Shown here piece after piece: positions 20,801-34,000 of a DNA stretch of 64,000 nucleotides (positions within the stretch are counted from its first letter, which is position 1; each line of letters starts with the position of its first letter). The stretch covers positions 702,760 to 766,759 of the forward strand of contig CAWZYM010000423.1 in the NCBI GenBank assembly GCA_963966185.1, written 5' to 3'. Under the pieces are notes generated by a model. It was not told the origin of the DNA. It did not search any database and saw only the letters and a list, made by a program, of their open reading frames with translations. Position numbers and translations under genes: made by a program. The DNA comes from Rhabditoides inermis. Its lineage: Eukaryota > Nematoda > Chromadorea > Rhabditida > Rhabditidae.

Positions 20801-23800
20801 CGGAACCCAGTGTAGAGACCATATCATAAACAGCCCATTTGCAGGAGACGGAAAGTGAGTGTGTAGATTCTAAAACAACCGTTGGTTCGATCACAGTTCG
20901 TGTCGGGATTTGTACAGAATGAATTATACTTGCAAATTCAATGATTCGGGTACTTGGCCGCCTCGGAACCCAGTGTAGAGACCATATCATAAACAGCCCA
21001 TTTGCAGGAGACGAAAAGTAAGTGTGTAGATTCTAAAACAACCGTTGGTTCGATCACAGTTCGTGTCGGGAATCGTACAGAATGAATTATACTTGCAAAT
21101 TCAATGGTTCAGGTACTTGGCCGCCTCGGAACCCAGTGTAGAGACCATATCATAAACAGCCCATTTGCAGGAGACGGAAAGTGAGTGTGTAGATTCTAAA
21201 ACAACCGTTGGTTCGATCACAGTTCGTGTCGGGATTTGTACAGAATGAATTATACTTGCAAATTCAATGATTCAGGTACTTGGTCGCCTCGGAACCCAGT
21301 GTAGAGACCATTTCATAAACAGCCCATTTGCAGAAGACGAAAAGTGAGTGTGTAGATTTTGAAACAACCGTTGGTTCGATCACAGTTCGTGTCGGGAATT
21401 GTACAGAATGAGTTATACTTGCAAATTCGATGGTTCAGGTACTTGGCCGCCTCGGAACCCAGTGTAGAGACCATTTCATAAACAGCCCATTTGCAGGAGA
21501 CGAAAAGTGAGTGTGTAGATTCTAAAACAACTGTTGGTTCGATCACAGTTCGTGTCGGGAATTGTACAGAATGAATTATACTTGCAAATTCAATGATTCA
21601 GGATTCAGGTACTTGGCCGCCTCGGAACCCAGTGTAGAGACCATTACATAAACAGCCCATTTGCAGGAGACGGAAAGTGAGTGTGTAGATTCTAAAACAA
21701 CCGTTGGTTCGATCACAGTTCGTGTCGGGAATTGTACAGAATGAATTATACTTGCAAATTCAATGATTCAGGTATTTGGCCGCCTCGGAACCCAGTGTAG
21801 AGACCATATCATAAACAGCCCATTTGCAGGAGACGGAAAGTGAGTGTGTAGATTCTAAAACAACCGTTGGTTCGATCACAGTTCGTGTCGGGATTTGTAC
21901 AGAATGAATTATACTTGCAAATTCAATGATTCGGGTACTTGGCCGCCTCGGAACCCAGTGTAGAGACCATATCATAAACAGCCCATTTGCAGGAGACGAA
22001 AAGTAAGTGTGTAGATTCTAAAACAACCGTTGGTTCGATCACAGTTCGTGTCGGTAATTGTACAGACTGAATTATAATTGCAAATTCAATGATTAAGGTT
22101 TTTGGCCGCCTCGGAACCCAGTGTAGAGACCATTTCATAAACAGCCCATTTGCAGGAGACGAAAAGTGAGTGTGTAGATTCTATAACAACCGTTGGTTCG
22201 ATCACAGTTCGTGTCGGGAATTGTACAGGATGAATTATACTTGCAAATTCAATGATTCGGGTACTTGGCCGCCTCGAAACCCAGTGTAGAGACCATTTCA
22301 TGAACAGCTCATTTGCAGAAGACGAAAAGTGAGTGTGTAGATTCTAAAACAACCGTTGGTTCGATCACAGTTCGTGTCGGGAATTGTACAGAATGAATTA
22401 TACTTGCAAATTCAATGATTCAGGTACTTGGCCGCCTCGGAACCCAGTGTAGAGACCATATCATAAACAGCCCATTTGCAGGAGACGAAAAGTGAGTGTG
22501 TAGATTCTAAAACAACCGTTGGTTCGATCACAGTTCGTGTCGGGAATTGTACAGAATGAATTATAATTGCAAATTCAATGATTCAGGTACTTGGCCGCCT
22601 CGGAACCCAGTGTAGAGACCATATCATAAACAGCCCACTTGCAGGAGACGGAAAGTGAGTGTGTAGATTCTAAAACAACCGTTAGTTCGATCACAGTTCG
22701 TGTCGGGAATTGTACAGACTGAATTATACTTGCAAATTCAATGATTCAGGTACTTGGCCGCCTCGGAACCCAGTGTAGAGACCATATCATAAACAGCCCA
22801 TTTGCAGGAGACGAAAAGTGAGTGTGTAAATTCTAAAACAACCGTTGGTTCGATCACAGTTCGTGTCGGGAATTGTACAGACTGAATTATAATTGCAAAT
22901 TCAATGATTCAGGTACTTGGCCGCATCGGAACCCAGTGTAGAGACCATTTCATAAACAGCCCATTTGCAGGAGACGAAAAGTGAGTGTGTAGATTCTAAA
23001 ACAACCGTTGGTTCGATCACAGTTCGTGTCGGGAATTGTACAGAATGAATTATACTTGCAAATTCAATGATTCAGGTACTTGGCCGCCTCGGAACCCAGT
23101 GTAGAGACCATATCATAAACAGCCCATTTGCAGGAGACGGAAAGTGAGTGTGTAGAATCTAAAACAACTGTTGGTTCGATCACAGTTCGTGTCGGGAATT
23201 GTACAGAATGAATTATACTTGCAACTTCAATGATTCAGGTACTTGGCCGCCTCGGAACCCAGTGTAGAGACCATATCATAAACAGCCCATTTGCAGGAGA
23301 CGAAAAGTGAGTGTGTAAATTTTAAAACAACCGTTGGTTCGATCACAGTTCGTGTCGGGAATTGTACAGAATGAATTATACTTGCAATATCAATGATTCA
23401 GGTACTTGGCCGCCTCGGAACCCAGTGTAGAGACCATATCATAAACAGCCCATTTGCAGGAGACGAAAAGTGAGTGTGTATATTCTAAAACGACCGTTGG
23501 TTCGATCACAGTTCGTGTCGGGAATTGTACAGAATGAATTATACTTGCAAATTCAATGATTCAGGTACTTGGCCGCCTCGGAACCCAGTGTAGAGACCAT
23601 ATCATAAACAGCCCATTTGCAGGAGGCGAAAAGTGAGTGTGTAGATTCTAAAACAACCGTTGGTTCGATCACAGTTCATGTCGGGAATCGTACAGAATGA
23701 ATTATACTTGCAAATTCAATGATTCAGGTACTTGGCCGCCTCGGAACCCAGTGTAGAGACCATATCATAAACAGCCCATTTGCAGGAGACGAAAAGTGAG

Positions 23801-24953
23801 TGTGTAGATTCTAAAACAACCGTTGGTTCGATCACAGTTCGTGTCGGGAATTGTACAGAATGGATTATAATTGCAAATTCAATGATTCAGGTACTTGGCC
23901 GCCTTGGAACCCAGTGTAGAGACCATATCATAAACAGCCCATTTGCAGGAGACGAAAAGTGAGTTTGTAGATTCTAAAACAACCGTTAGTTCGATCACAG
24001 TTCGTGTCGGGAATTGTACAGACTGAATTATACTTGCAAGATCAATGATTCAGGTACTTGGCCGTCTCGGAACCCAGTGTAGAGACCATATCATAAACAG
24101 CCCATTTGCAGGAAACGAAAAGTGAGTGTGTAGATTCTAAAACAACCGTTGGTTCGATCACAGTTCGTGTCGGGAATTGTACAGACTGAATTATAATTGC
24201 AAATACAATGATTCAGGTACTTGGCCGCATCGGAACCCAGTGTAGAGATCATTTCATAAACAGCCCATTTGCAGGAGACGAAAAGTGAGTGTGTAGATTC
24301 TATAACAAACCGTTGGTTCGATCACAGTTCGTGTCGGGAATTGTACAGAATGAATTATACTTGCAAATTCAATGATTCAGGTACTTGGCCGCCTCGGAAC
24401 CCAGTGTAGAGACCATTACATAAACAGCCCATTTGCAGGAGACGAAAAGTGAGTGTGTAGATTCTAAAACAACCGTTGGTTCGATCACAGTTCGTGTCGG
24501 GAATTGTACAGAATTAATTATACTTGCAAATTCAATGATTCAGGTACTTGGCCGCCTCGGAACCCAGTGTAGAGACCATATCATAAACAGCCCATTTGCA
24601 GGAGACGAAAAGTGAGTGTGTAGATTCTAAAACAACCGTAGGTTCGATTTCAGTTCGTGTCGGGAATTGTACAGACTGAATTATAATTGCCAATTCAATG
24701 ATTCAGGTACTTGGCCGCATCGGAACCCAGTGTAGAGACCATTACATAAACAGTCCAATTGCAGGAGACGAAAAGTGAGTGTGTAGATTCTAAAACAACC
24801 GTTGGTTCGGTCACAGTTCGTGTCGGAAATTGTACAGACTGAATTATAATTGCAAATTCAATGATTCAGGTACTTGGCCGCATCGGAACCCAGTGTAGAG
24901 ACCATTTCATAAACAGCCCATTTGCAGGAGACGAAAAGTGAGTGTGTAGATTC
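16850..24953. repeat. 8.1-kb segmental duplication, copy 1
   Basis: Corresponds to 31075-38193. The offset is 14225 bp up to about 21 kb and 13240 bp after it; the difference is one 985-bp six-monomer unit present twice here and once in the other copy. Private variants such as GTGTTGGGAATTG, the double GAGACGAGAAAGTG monomers and TTGCAATATC occur in the same order in both. Mismatches are rare. Confidence 0.88.
20040..22040. repeat. 985-bp (6-monomer) tandem duplication
   Basis: The rare GGGAATCGTACAG variant is at 20081 and 21066, exactly 985 bp apart. It is followed in both by GGTTCAGG, GGGATTTGTAC, TTGGTCGCC, GATTTTGAAAC and the 170-bp monomer with duplicated GATTCAG. Length 5 x 163 + 170. 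The orthologous region near 34.3-35.3 kb has one copy only. Confidence 0.9.
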
Positions 24954-27900
24954 TGAAACAACCGTTGGTTCGATCACAGTTCGTGTCGGGAATTGTACAG
25001 AATGAGTTATACTTGCAAATTCGATGGTTCAGGTACTTGGCCGCCTCGGAACCCAGTGTAGAGACCATTTCATAAACAGCCCATTTGCAGGAGACGAAAA
25101 GTGAGTGTGTAGATTCTAAAACAACTGTTGGTTCGATCACAGTTCGTGTCGGGAATTGTACAGAATGAATTATACTTGCAAATTCAATGATTCAGGATTC
25201 AGGTACTTGGCCGCCTCGGAACCCAGTGTAGAGACCATTACATAAACAGCCCATTTGCAGGAGACGGAAAGTGAGTGTGTAGATTCTAAAACAACCGTTG
25301 GTTCGATCACAGTTCGTGTCGGGAATTGTACAGAATGAATTATACTTGCAAATTCAATGATTCAGGTACTTGGCCGCCTCGGAACCCAGTGTAGAGACCA
25401 TATCATAAACAGCCCATTTGCAGAAGACGGACAGTGATAGTGTAGATTCTAAAACAACCGTTGGTTCGATCACAGTTCGTGTCGGGAATTGTACAGAATG
25501 AATTATACTTGCAAATTCAATGATTCGGGTACTTGGCCGCCTCGGAACCCAGTGTAGAGACAATATCATAAACAGCCCATTTGCAGGAGACGAAAAGTAA
25601 GTGTGTAGATTCTAAAACAACCGTTGGTTCGATCACAGTTCGTGTCGGGAATTGTACAGACTGAATTATACTTGCAAATTCAATGATTCAGGTACTTGGC
25701 CGCCTCGGAACCCAGTGTAGAGACCATATCATAAACAGCCCATTTGCAGGAGACGGAAAGTGAGTGTGTAGATTCTATAACAACCGTTGGTTCGATCACA
25801 GTTCGTGTCGGGAATTGTACAGGATGAATTATACTTGCAAATTCAATGATTCGGGTACTTGGCCGCCTCGGAACCCAGTGTAGAGACCATTTCATGAACA
25901 GCTCATTTGCAGAAGACGAAAAGTGAGTGTGTAGATTCTAAAACAACCGTTGGTTCGATCACAGTTCGTGTCGGGAATTGTACAGAATGAATTATACTTG
26001 CAAATTCAATGATTCAGGTACTTGGCCGCCTCGGAACCCAGTGTAGAGACCATATCATAAACAGCCCATTTGCAGGAGACGAAAAGTGAGTGTGTAGATT
26101 CTAAAACAACCGTTGGTTCGATCACAGTTCGTGTCGGGAATTGTACAGACTGAATTATACTTGCAAATTCAATGATTCAGGTACTTGGCCGCCTCGGAAC
26201 CCAGTGTAGAGACCATATCATAAACAGCCCATTTGCAGGAAACGAAAAGTGAGTGTGTAGATTCTAAAACAACCGTTGGTTCGATCACAGTTCGTGTCGG
26301 GAATTGTACAGACTGAATTATAATTGCAAATACAATGATTCAGGTACTTGGCCGCATCGGAACCCAGTGTAGAGATCATTTCATAAACAGCCCATTTGCA
26401 GGAGACGAAAAGTGAGTGTGTAGATTCTATAACAAACCGTTGGTTCGATCACAGTTCGTGTCGGGAATTGTACAGAATGAATTATACTTGCAAATTCAAT
26501 GATTCAGGTACTTGGCCGCCTCGGAACCCAGTGTAGAGACCATATCATAAACAGCCCATTTGCAGGAGACGAAAAGTGAGTGTGTAGATTCTAAAACAAC
26601 CGTTGGTTCGATCACAGTTCGTGTCGGGAATTGTACAGAATGAATTATAATTGCAAATTCAATGATTCAGGTACTTGGCCGCCTCGGAACCCAGTGTAGA
26701 GACCATATCATAAACAGCCCACTTGCAGGAGACGGAAAGTGAGTGTGTAGATTCTAAAACAACCGTTAGTTCGATCACAGTTCGTGTCGGGAATTGTACA
26801 GACTGAATTATACTTGCAAATTCAATGATTCAGGTACTTGGCCGCCTCGGAACCCAGTGTAGAGACCATATCATAAACAGCCCATTTGCAGGAGACGAAA
26901 AGTGAGTGTGTAAATTCTAAAACAACCGTTGGTTCGATCACAGTTCGTGTCGGGAATTGTACAGACTGAATTATAATTGCAAATTCAATGATTCAGGTAC
27001 TTGGCCGCATCGGAACCCAGTGTAGAGACCATTTCATAAACAGCCCATTTGCAGGAGACGAAAAGTGAGTGTGTAGATTCTAAAACAACCGTTGGTTCGA
27101 TCACAGTTCGTGTCGGGAATTGTACAGAATGAATTATACTTGCAAATTCAATGATTCAGGTACTTGGCCGCCTCGGAACCCAGTGTAGAGACCATATCAT
27201 AAACAGCCCATTTGCAGGAGACGGAAAGTGAGTGTGTAGAATCTAAAACAACTGTTGGTTCGATCACAGTTCGTGTCGGGAATTGTACAGAATGAATTAT
27301 ACTTGCAACTTCAATGATTCAGGTACTTGGCCGCCTCGGAACCCAGTGTAGAGACCATATCATAAACAGCCCATTTGCAGGAGACGAAAAGTGAGTGTGT
27401 AAATTTTAAAACAACCGTTGGTTCGATCACAGTTCGTGTCGGGAATTGTACAGAATGAATTATACTTGCAATATCAATGATTCAGGTACTTGGCCGCCTC
27501 GGAACCCAGTGTAGAGACCATATCATAAACAGCCCATTTGCAGGAGACGAAAAGTGAGTGTGTATATTCTAAAACGACCGTTGGTTCGATCACAGTTCGT
27601 GTCGGGAATTGTACAGAATGAATTATACTTGCAAATTCAATGATTCAGGTACTTGGCCGCCTCGGAACCCAGTGTAGAGACCATATCATAAACAGCCCAT
27701 TTGCAGGAGGCGAAAAGTGAGTGTGTAGATTCTAAAACAACCGTTGGTTCGATCACAGTTCATGTCGGGAATCGTACAGAATGAATTATACTTGCAAATT
27801 CAATGATTCAGGTACTTGGCCGCCTCGGAACCCAGTGTAGAGACCATATCATAAACAGCCCATTTGCAGGAGACGAAAAGTGAGTGTGTAGATTCTAAAA

Positions 27901-30900
27901 CAACCGTTGGTTCGATCACAGTTCGTGTCGGGAATTGTACAGAATGGATTATAATTGCAAATTCAATGATTCAGGTACTTGGCCGCCTTGGAACCCAGTG
28001 TAGAGACCATATCATAAACAGCCCATTTGCAGGAGACGAAAAGTGAGTTTGTAGATTCTAAAACAACCGTTAGTTCGATCACAGTTCGTGTCGGGAATTG
28101 TACAGACTGAATTATACTTGCAAGATCAATGATTCAGGTACTTGGCCGTCTCGGAACCCAGTGTAGAGACCATATCATAAACAGCCCATTTGCAGGAAAC
28201 GAAAAGTGAGTGTGTAGATTCTAAAACAACCGTTGGTTCGATCACAGTTCGTGTCGGGAATTGTACAGACTGAATTATAATTGCAAATACAATGATTCAG
28301 GTACTTGGCCGCATCGGAACCCAGTGTAGAGATCATTTCATAAACAGCCCATTTGCAGGAGACGAAAAGTGAGTGTGTAGATTCTATAACAAACCGTTGG
28401 TTCGATCACAGTTCGTGTCGGGAATTGTACAGAATGAATTATACTTGCAAATTCAATGATTCAGGTACTTGGCCGCCTCGGAACCCAGTGTAGAGACCAT
28501 TACATAAACAGCCCATTTGCAGGAGACGAAAAGTGAGTGTGTAGATTCTAAAACAACCGTTGGTTCGATCACAGTTCGTGTCGGGAATTGTACAGAATTA
28601 ATTATACTTGCAAATTCAATGATTCAGGTACTTGGCCGCCTCGGAACCCAGTGTAGAGACCATATCATAAACAGCCCATTTGCAGGAGACGAAAAGTGAG
28701 TGTGTAGATTCTAAAACAACCGTAGGTTCGATTTCAGTTCGTGTCGGGAATTGTACAGACTGAATTATAATTGCCAATTCAATGATTCAGGTACTTGGCC
28801 GCATCGGAACCCAGTGTAGAGACCATTACATAAACAGTCCAATTGCAGGAGACGAAAAGTGAGTGTGTAGATTCTAAAACAACCGTTGGTTCGGTCACAG
28901 TTCGTGTCGGAAATTGTACAGACTGAATTATAATTGCAAATTCAATGATTCAGGTACTTGGCCGCATCGGAACCCAGTGTAGAGACCATTTCATAAACAG
29001 CCCATTTGCAGGAGACGAAAAGTGAGTGTGTAGATTCTATAACAAACCGTTGGTTCGATCACAGTTCGTGTCGGGAATTGTACAGAATGAATTATACTTG
29101 CAAATTCAATGATTCAGGTACTTGGCCGCCTCGGAACCCAGTGTAGAGACCATTTCATAAACAGCCCATTTGCAGAAGACGAAAAGTGAGTGTGCAGATT
29201 CTAAAACAACCGTTGGTTCGATCACAGTTCGTGTCGGGAATTGTACAGAATGAATTATACTTGCAAATTCAATGATTCAGGTACTTGGTCGCCTCGGAAC
29301 CCAGTGTAGAGACCATTTCATAAACAGCCCATTTGCAGAAGACGAAAAGTGAGTGTGTAGATTCTGAAACAACCGTTGGTTCGATCACAGTTCGTGTCGG
29401 GAATTGTACAGAATGAGTTATACTTGCAAATTCGATGGTTCAGGTACTTGGCCGCCTCGGAACCCAGTGTAGAGACCATTTCATAAACAGCCCATTTGCA
29501 GGAGACGAAAAGTGAGTGTGTAGATTCTAAAACAACTGTTGGTTCGATCACAGTTCGTGTCGGGAATTGTACAGAATGAATTATACTTGCAAATTCAATG
29601 ATTCAGGATTCAGGTACTTGGCCGCCTCGGAACCCAGTGTAGAGACCATTACATAAACAGCCCATTTGCAGGAGACGGAAAGTGAGTGTGTAGATTCTAA
29701 AACAACCGTTGGTTCGATCACAGTTCGTGTCGGGAATTGTACAGAATGAATTATACTTGCAAATTCAATGATTCAGGTACTTGGCCGCCTCGGAACCCAG
29801 TGTAGAGACCATATCATAAACAGCCCATTTGCAGAAGACGGACAGTGATAGTGTAGATTCTAAAACAACCGTTGGTTCGATCACAGTTCGTGTCGGGAAT
29901 TGTACAGAATGAATTATACTTGCAAATTCAATGATTCGGGTACTTGGCCGCCTCGGAACCCAGTGTAGAGACAATATCATAAACAGCCCATTTGCAGGAG
30001 ACGAAAAGTAAGTGTGTAGATTCTAAAACAACCGTTGGTTCGATCACAGTTCGTGTCGGGAATTGTACAGACTGATTTATACTTGCAAATTCAATGATTC
30101 AGGTACTTGGCCGCCTCGGAACCCAGTGTAGAGACCATATCATAAACAGCCCATTTGCAGGAGACGGAAAGTGAGTGTGTAGATTCTATAACAACCGTTG
30201 GTTCGATCACAGTTCGTGTCGGGAATTGTACAGGATGAATTATACTTGCAAATTCAATGATTCGGGTACTTGGCCGCCTCGGAACCCAGTGTAGAGACCA
30301 TTTCATGAACAGCTCATTTGCAGAAGACGAAAAGTGAGTGTGTAGATTCTAAAACAACCGTTGGTTCGATCACAGTTCGTGTCGGGAATTGTACAGAATG
30401 AATTATACTTGCAAATTCAATGATTCAGGTACTTGGCCGCCTCGGAACCCAGTGTAGAGACCATATCATAAACAGCCCATTTGCAGGAGACGAAAAGTGA
30501 GTGTGTAGATTCTAAAACAACCGTTGGTTCGATCACAGTTCGTGTCGGGAATTGTACAGACTGAATTATACTTGCAAATTCAATGATTCAGGTACTTGGC
30601 CGCCTCGGAACCCAGTGTAGAGACCATATCATAAACAGCCCATTTGCAGGAAACGAAAAGTGAGTGTGTAGATTCTAAAACAACCGTTGGTTCGATCACA
30701 GTTCGTGTCGGGAATTGTACAGACTGAATTATAATTGCAAATACAATGATTCAGGTACTTGGCCGCATCGGAACCCAGTGTAGAGATCATTTCATAAACA
30801 GCCCATTTGCAGGAGACGAAAAGTGAGTGTGTAGATTCTATAACAAACCGTTGGTTCGATCACAGTTCGTGTCGGGAATTGTACAGAATGAATTATACTT

Positions 30901-30950
30901 GCAAATTCAATGATTCAGGTACTTGGCCGCCTCGGAACCCAGTGTAGAGA
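22351..30950. repeat. 4.1/4.4-kb (25/27-monomer) tandem duplication
   Basis: 22351-24953 matches 26435-29037 at a 4084-bp offset (25 x 163 + 7 + 1 + 1). After that the offset becomes 4411, because two monomers (327 bp, with TGTGCAGATTC) are present at 29.04-29.36 kb and absent near 24954. Matching continues to about 26540/30950. Shared rare variants include AACAGTCCAATTG, CCGTAGGTTCGATTTCAG, CAGAATTAATTATAC and GGACAGTGATAGTG. Confidence 0.87.
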
Positions 30951-31074
30951 CCATTACATAAACAGCCCATTTGCAGGAGACGAAAAGTGAGTGTGTAGAT
31001 TCTAAAACAACCGTTGGTTCGATCACAGTTCGTGTCGGGAATTGTACAGAATGAATTATACTTGCAAATTCAAT

Positions 31075-34000
31075 GATTCAGGTACTTGGCCGCCTCGGAA
31101 CCCAGTGTAGAGACCATATCATAAACAGCCCATTTGCAGGAGACGGAAAGTGAGTGTGTAGATTCTAAAACAACCGTTGGTTCGATCACAGTTCGTGTCG
31201 GGAATTGTACAGAATAAATTATACTTGCAAATTCAATGATTCAGGTACTTGGCCGCCTCGGAACCCAGTGTAGAGACCATATCATAAACAGCCTATTTGC
31301 AGGAGACGAAAAGTGAGTGTGTAGATTCTAAAACAACCGTTGGTTCGATCACAGTTCGTGTCGGGAATTGTACAGAATGAATTATACTTGCAAATTCAAT
31401 GATTCAGGTACTTGGCCGCCTCGGAACCCAGTGTAGAGACCATATCATAAACAGCCCATTTGCAGGAGACGAAAAAGTGAGTGTGTAGAATCTAAAACAA
31501 CCGTTGGTTCGATCACAGTTCGTGTCGGGAATTGTACAGAATGAATTATACTTGCAAATTCAATGATTCAGGTACTTGGCCGCCTCGGAACCCAGTGTAG
31601 AGACCATATCATAAACAGCCCATTTGCAGGAGACGAAAAGTGAGTGTGTAGATTCTAAAACAACCGTTGGTTCGATCACAGTTTGTGTCGGGAATTGTAC
31701 AGAATGAATTATACTTGCAAATTCGATGATTCAGGTACTTGGCCGCCTCGGAACCCAGTGTAGAGACCATTTCATAAACAACCCATTTGCAGGAGACGAA
31801 AAGTGAGTGTGTAGATTCTAAAACAACCGTTGGTTCGATCACAGTTCGTGTCGGGAATTTTACAGAATAAATTTAACTTGCAAATTCAATGATTCAGGTA
31901 CTTGGCCGCCTCGGAACCCAGTGTAGAGACCATATCATAAACAGCCCATTTGCAGGAGACGAAAAGTGAGTGTGTAGATTCTAAAACAACCGTTGGTTCG
32001 ATCACAGTTCGTGTCGGGAATTGTACAGAATGAATTATACTTGCAAATTCAATGATTCAGGTACTTGGCCGCCTCGGAACCCAGTGTAGAGACCATATCA
32101 TAAACAGCCCATTTGCAGGAGACGAAAAGTGAGTGTGTAGATTCTAAAACAACCGTTGGTTCGATCACAGTTCGTGTCGGGAATTGTACAGAATGAATTA
32201 TAATTGCAAATTCAATGATTCAGGTACTTGGCCGCCTCGGAACCCAGTGTAGAGACCATATCATAAACAGCCCATTTGCACATTTGCAGGAGACGAAAAG
32301 TGAGTTTGTAGATTCTAAAACAACCGTTAGTTCGATCACAGTTCGTGTCGGGAATTGTACAGACTGAATTATACTTGCAAATTCAATGATTCAGGTACTT
32401 GGCCGCCTCGGAACCCAGTGTAGAGACCATATCATAAACAGCCCATTTGCAGGAGACGAAAAGTGAGTGTGTAGATTCTAAAACAACCGTTGGTTCGATC
32501 ACAGTTCGTGTCGGGAATTGTACAGACTGAATTATAATTGCAAATTCAATGATTCAGGTACTTGGCCGCATCGAAACCCAGTGTAGAGACCATTTCATAA
32601 ACAGCCCATTTGCAGGAGACGAAAAGTGAGTGTGTAGATTCTAAAACAACCGTTGGTTCGATCACAGTTCGTGTTGGGAATTGTACAGAATGAATTATAC
32701 TTGCAAATTCAATGATTCAGGTACTTGGCCGCCTCGGAACCCAGTGTAGAGACCATATCATAAACAGCCCATTTGCAGGAGACGGAAAGTGAGTGTGTAG
32801 ATTCTAAAACAACCGTTGGTTCGATCACAGTTCGTGTCGGGAATTGTACAGAATGAATTATACTTGCAACTTCAATGATTCAGGTACTTGGCCGCCTCGG
32901 AACCCAGTGTAGAGACCATATCATAAACAGCTCATTTGCAGGAGACGAAAAGTGAGTGTGTAGATTCTAAAACAACCGTTGGTTCAATCACAGTTCGTGT
33001 CGGGAATTGTACAGAATGAATTATACTTGCAAATTCAATGATTCAGGTACTTGGCCGCCTCGGAACCCAGTGTAGAGACCATATCATAAACAGCCCATTT
33101 GCAGGAGACGAGAAAGTGAGTGTGTAGATTCTGAAACAACCGTTGGTTCGATCACAGTTCGTGTCGGGAATTGTACAGAATGAATTATACTTGCAAATTC
33201 AATGATTCAGGTACTTGGCCGCCTCGGAACCCAGTGTAGAGACCATATCATAAACAGCCCATTTGCAGGAGACGAGAAAGTGAGTGTGTAGATTCTGAAA
33301 CAACCGTTGGTTCGATCACAGTTCGTGTCGGGAATTGTACAGAATGAATTATACTTGCAAATTCAATGATTCAGGTACTTGGCCGCCTCGGAACCCAGTG
33401 TAGAGACCATATCATAAACAGCCCATTTGCAGGAAACGAAAAGTGAGTGTGTAGATTTTAAAACAACCGTTGGTTCGATCACAGTTCGTGTCGGGAATTG
33501 TACAGACTGAATTATAATTGCAAATTCAATGATTCAGGTACTTGGCCGCATCGGAACCCAGTGTAGAGACCATTTCATAAACAGCCCATTTGCAGGAGAC
33601 GAAAAGTGAGTGTGTAGATTCTAAAACAACCGTTGGTTCGATCACAGTTCGTGTCGGGAATTGTACAGACTGAATTATACTTGCAAATTCAATGATTCAG
33701 GTACTTGGCCGCCTCGGAACCCAGTGTAGAGACCATATCATAAACAGCCCATTTGCAGGAGACGGAAAGTGAGTGTGTAGAATCTAAAACAACTGTTGGT
33801 TCGATCACAGTTCGTGTCGGGAATTGTACAGAATGAATTATACTTGCAACTTCAATGATTCAGGTACTTGGCCGCCTCGGAACCCAGTGTAGAGACCATA
33901 TCATAAACAGCTCATTTGCAGGAGACGAAAAGTGAGTGTGTAAATTCTAAAACAACCGTTGGTTCGATCACAGTTCGTGTCGGGAATTGTACAGAATGAG

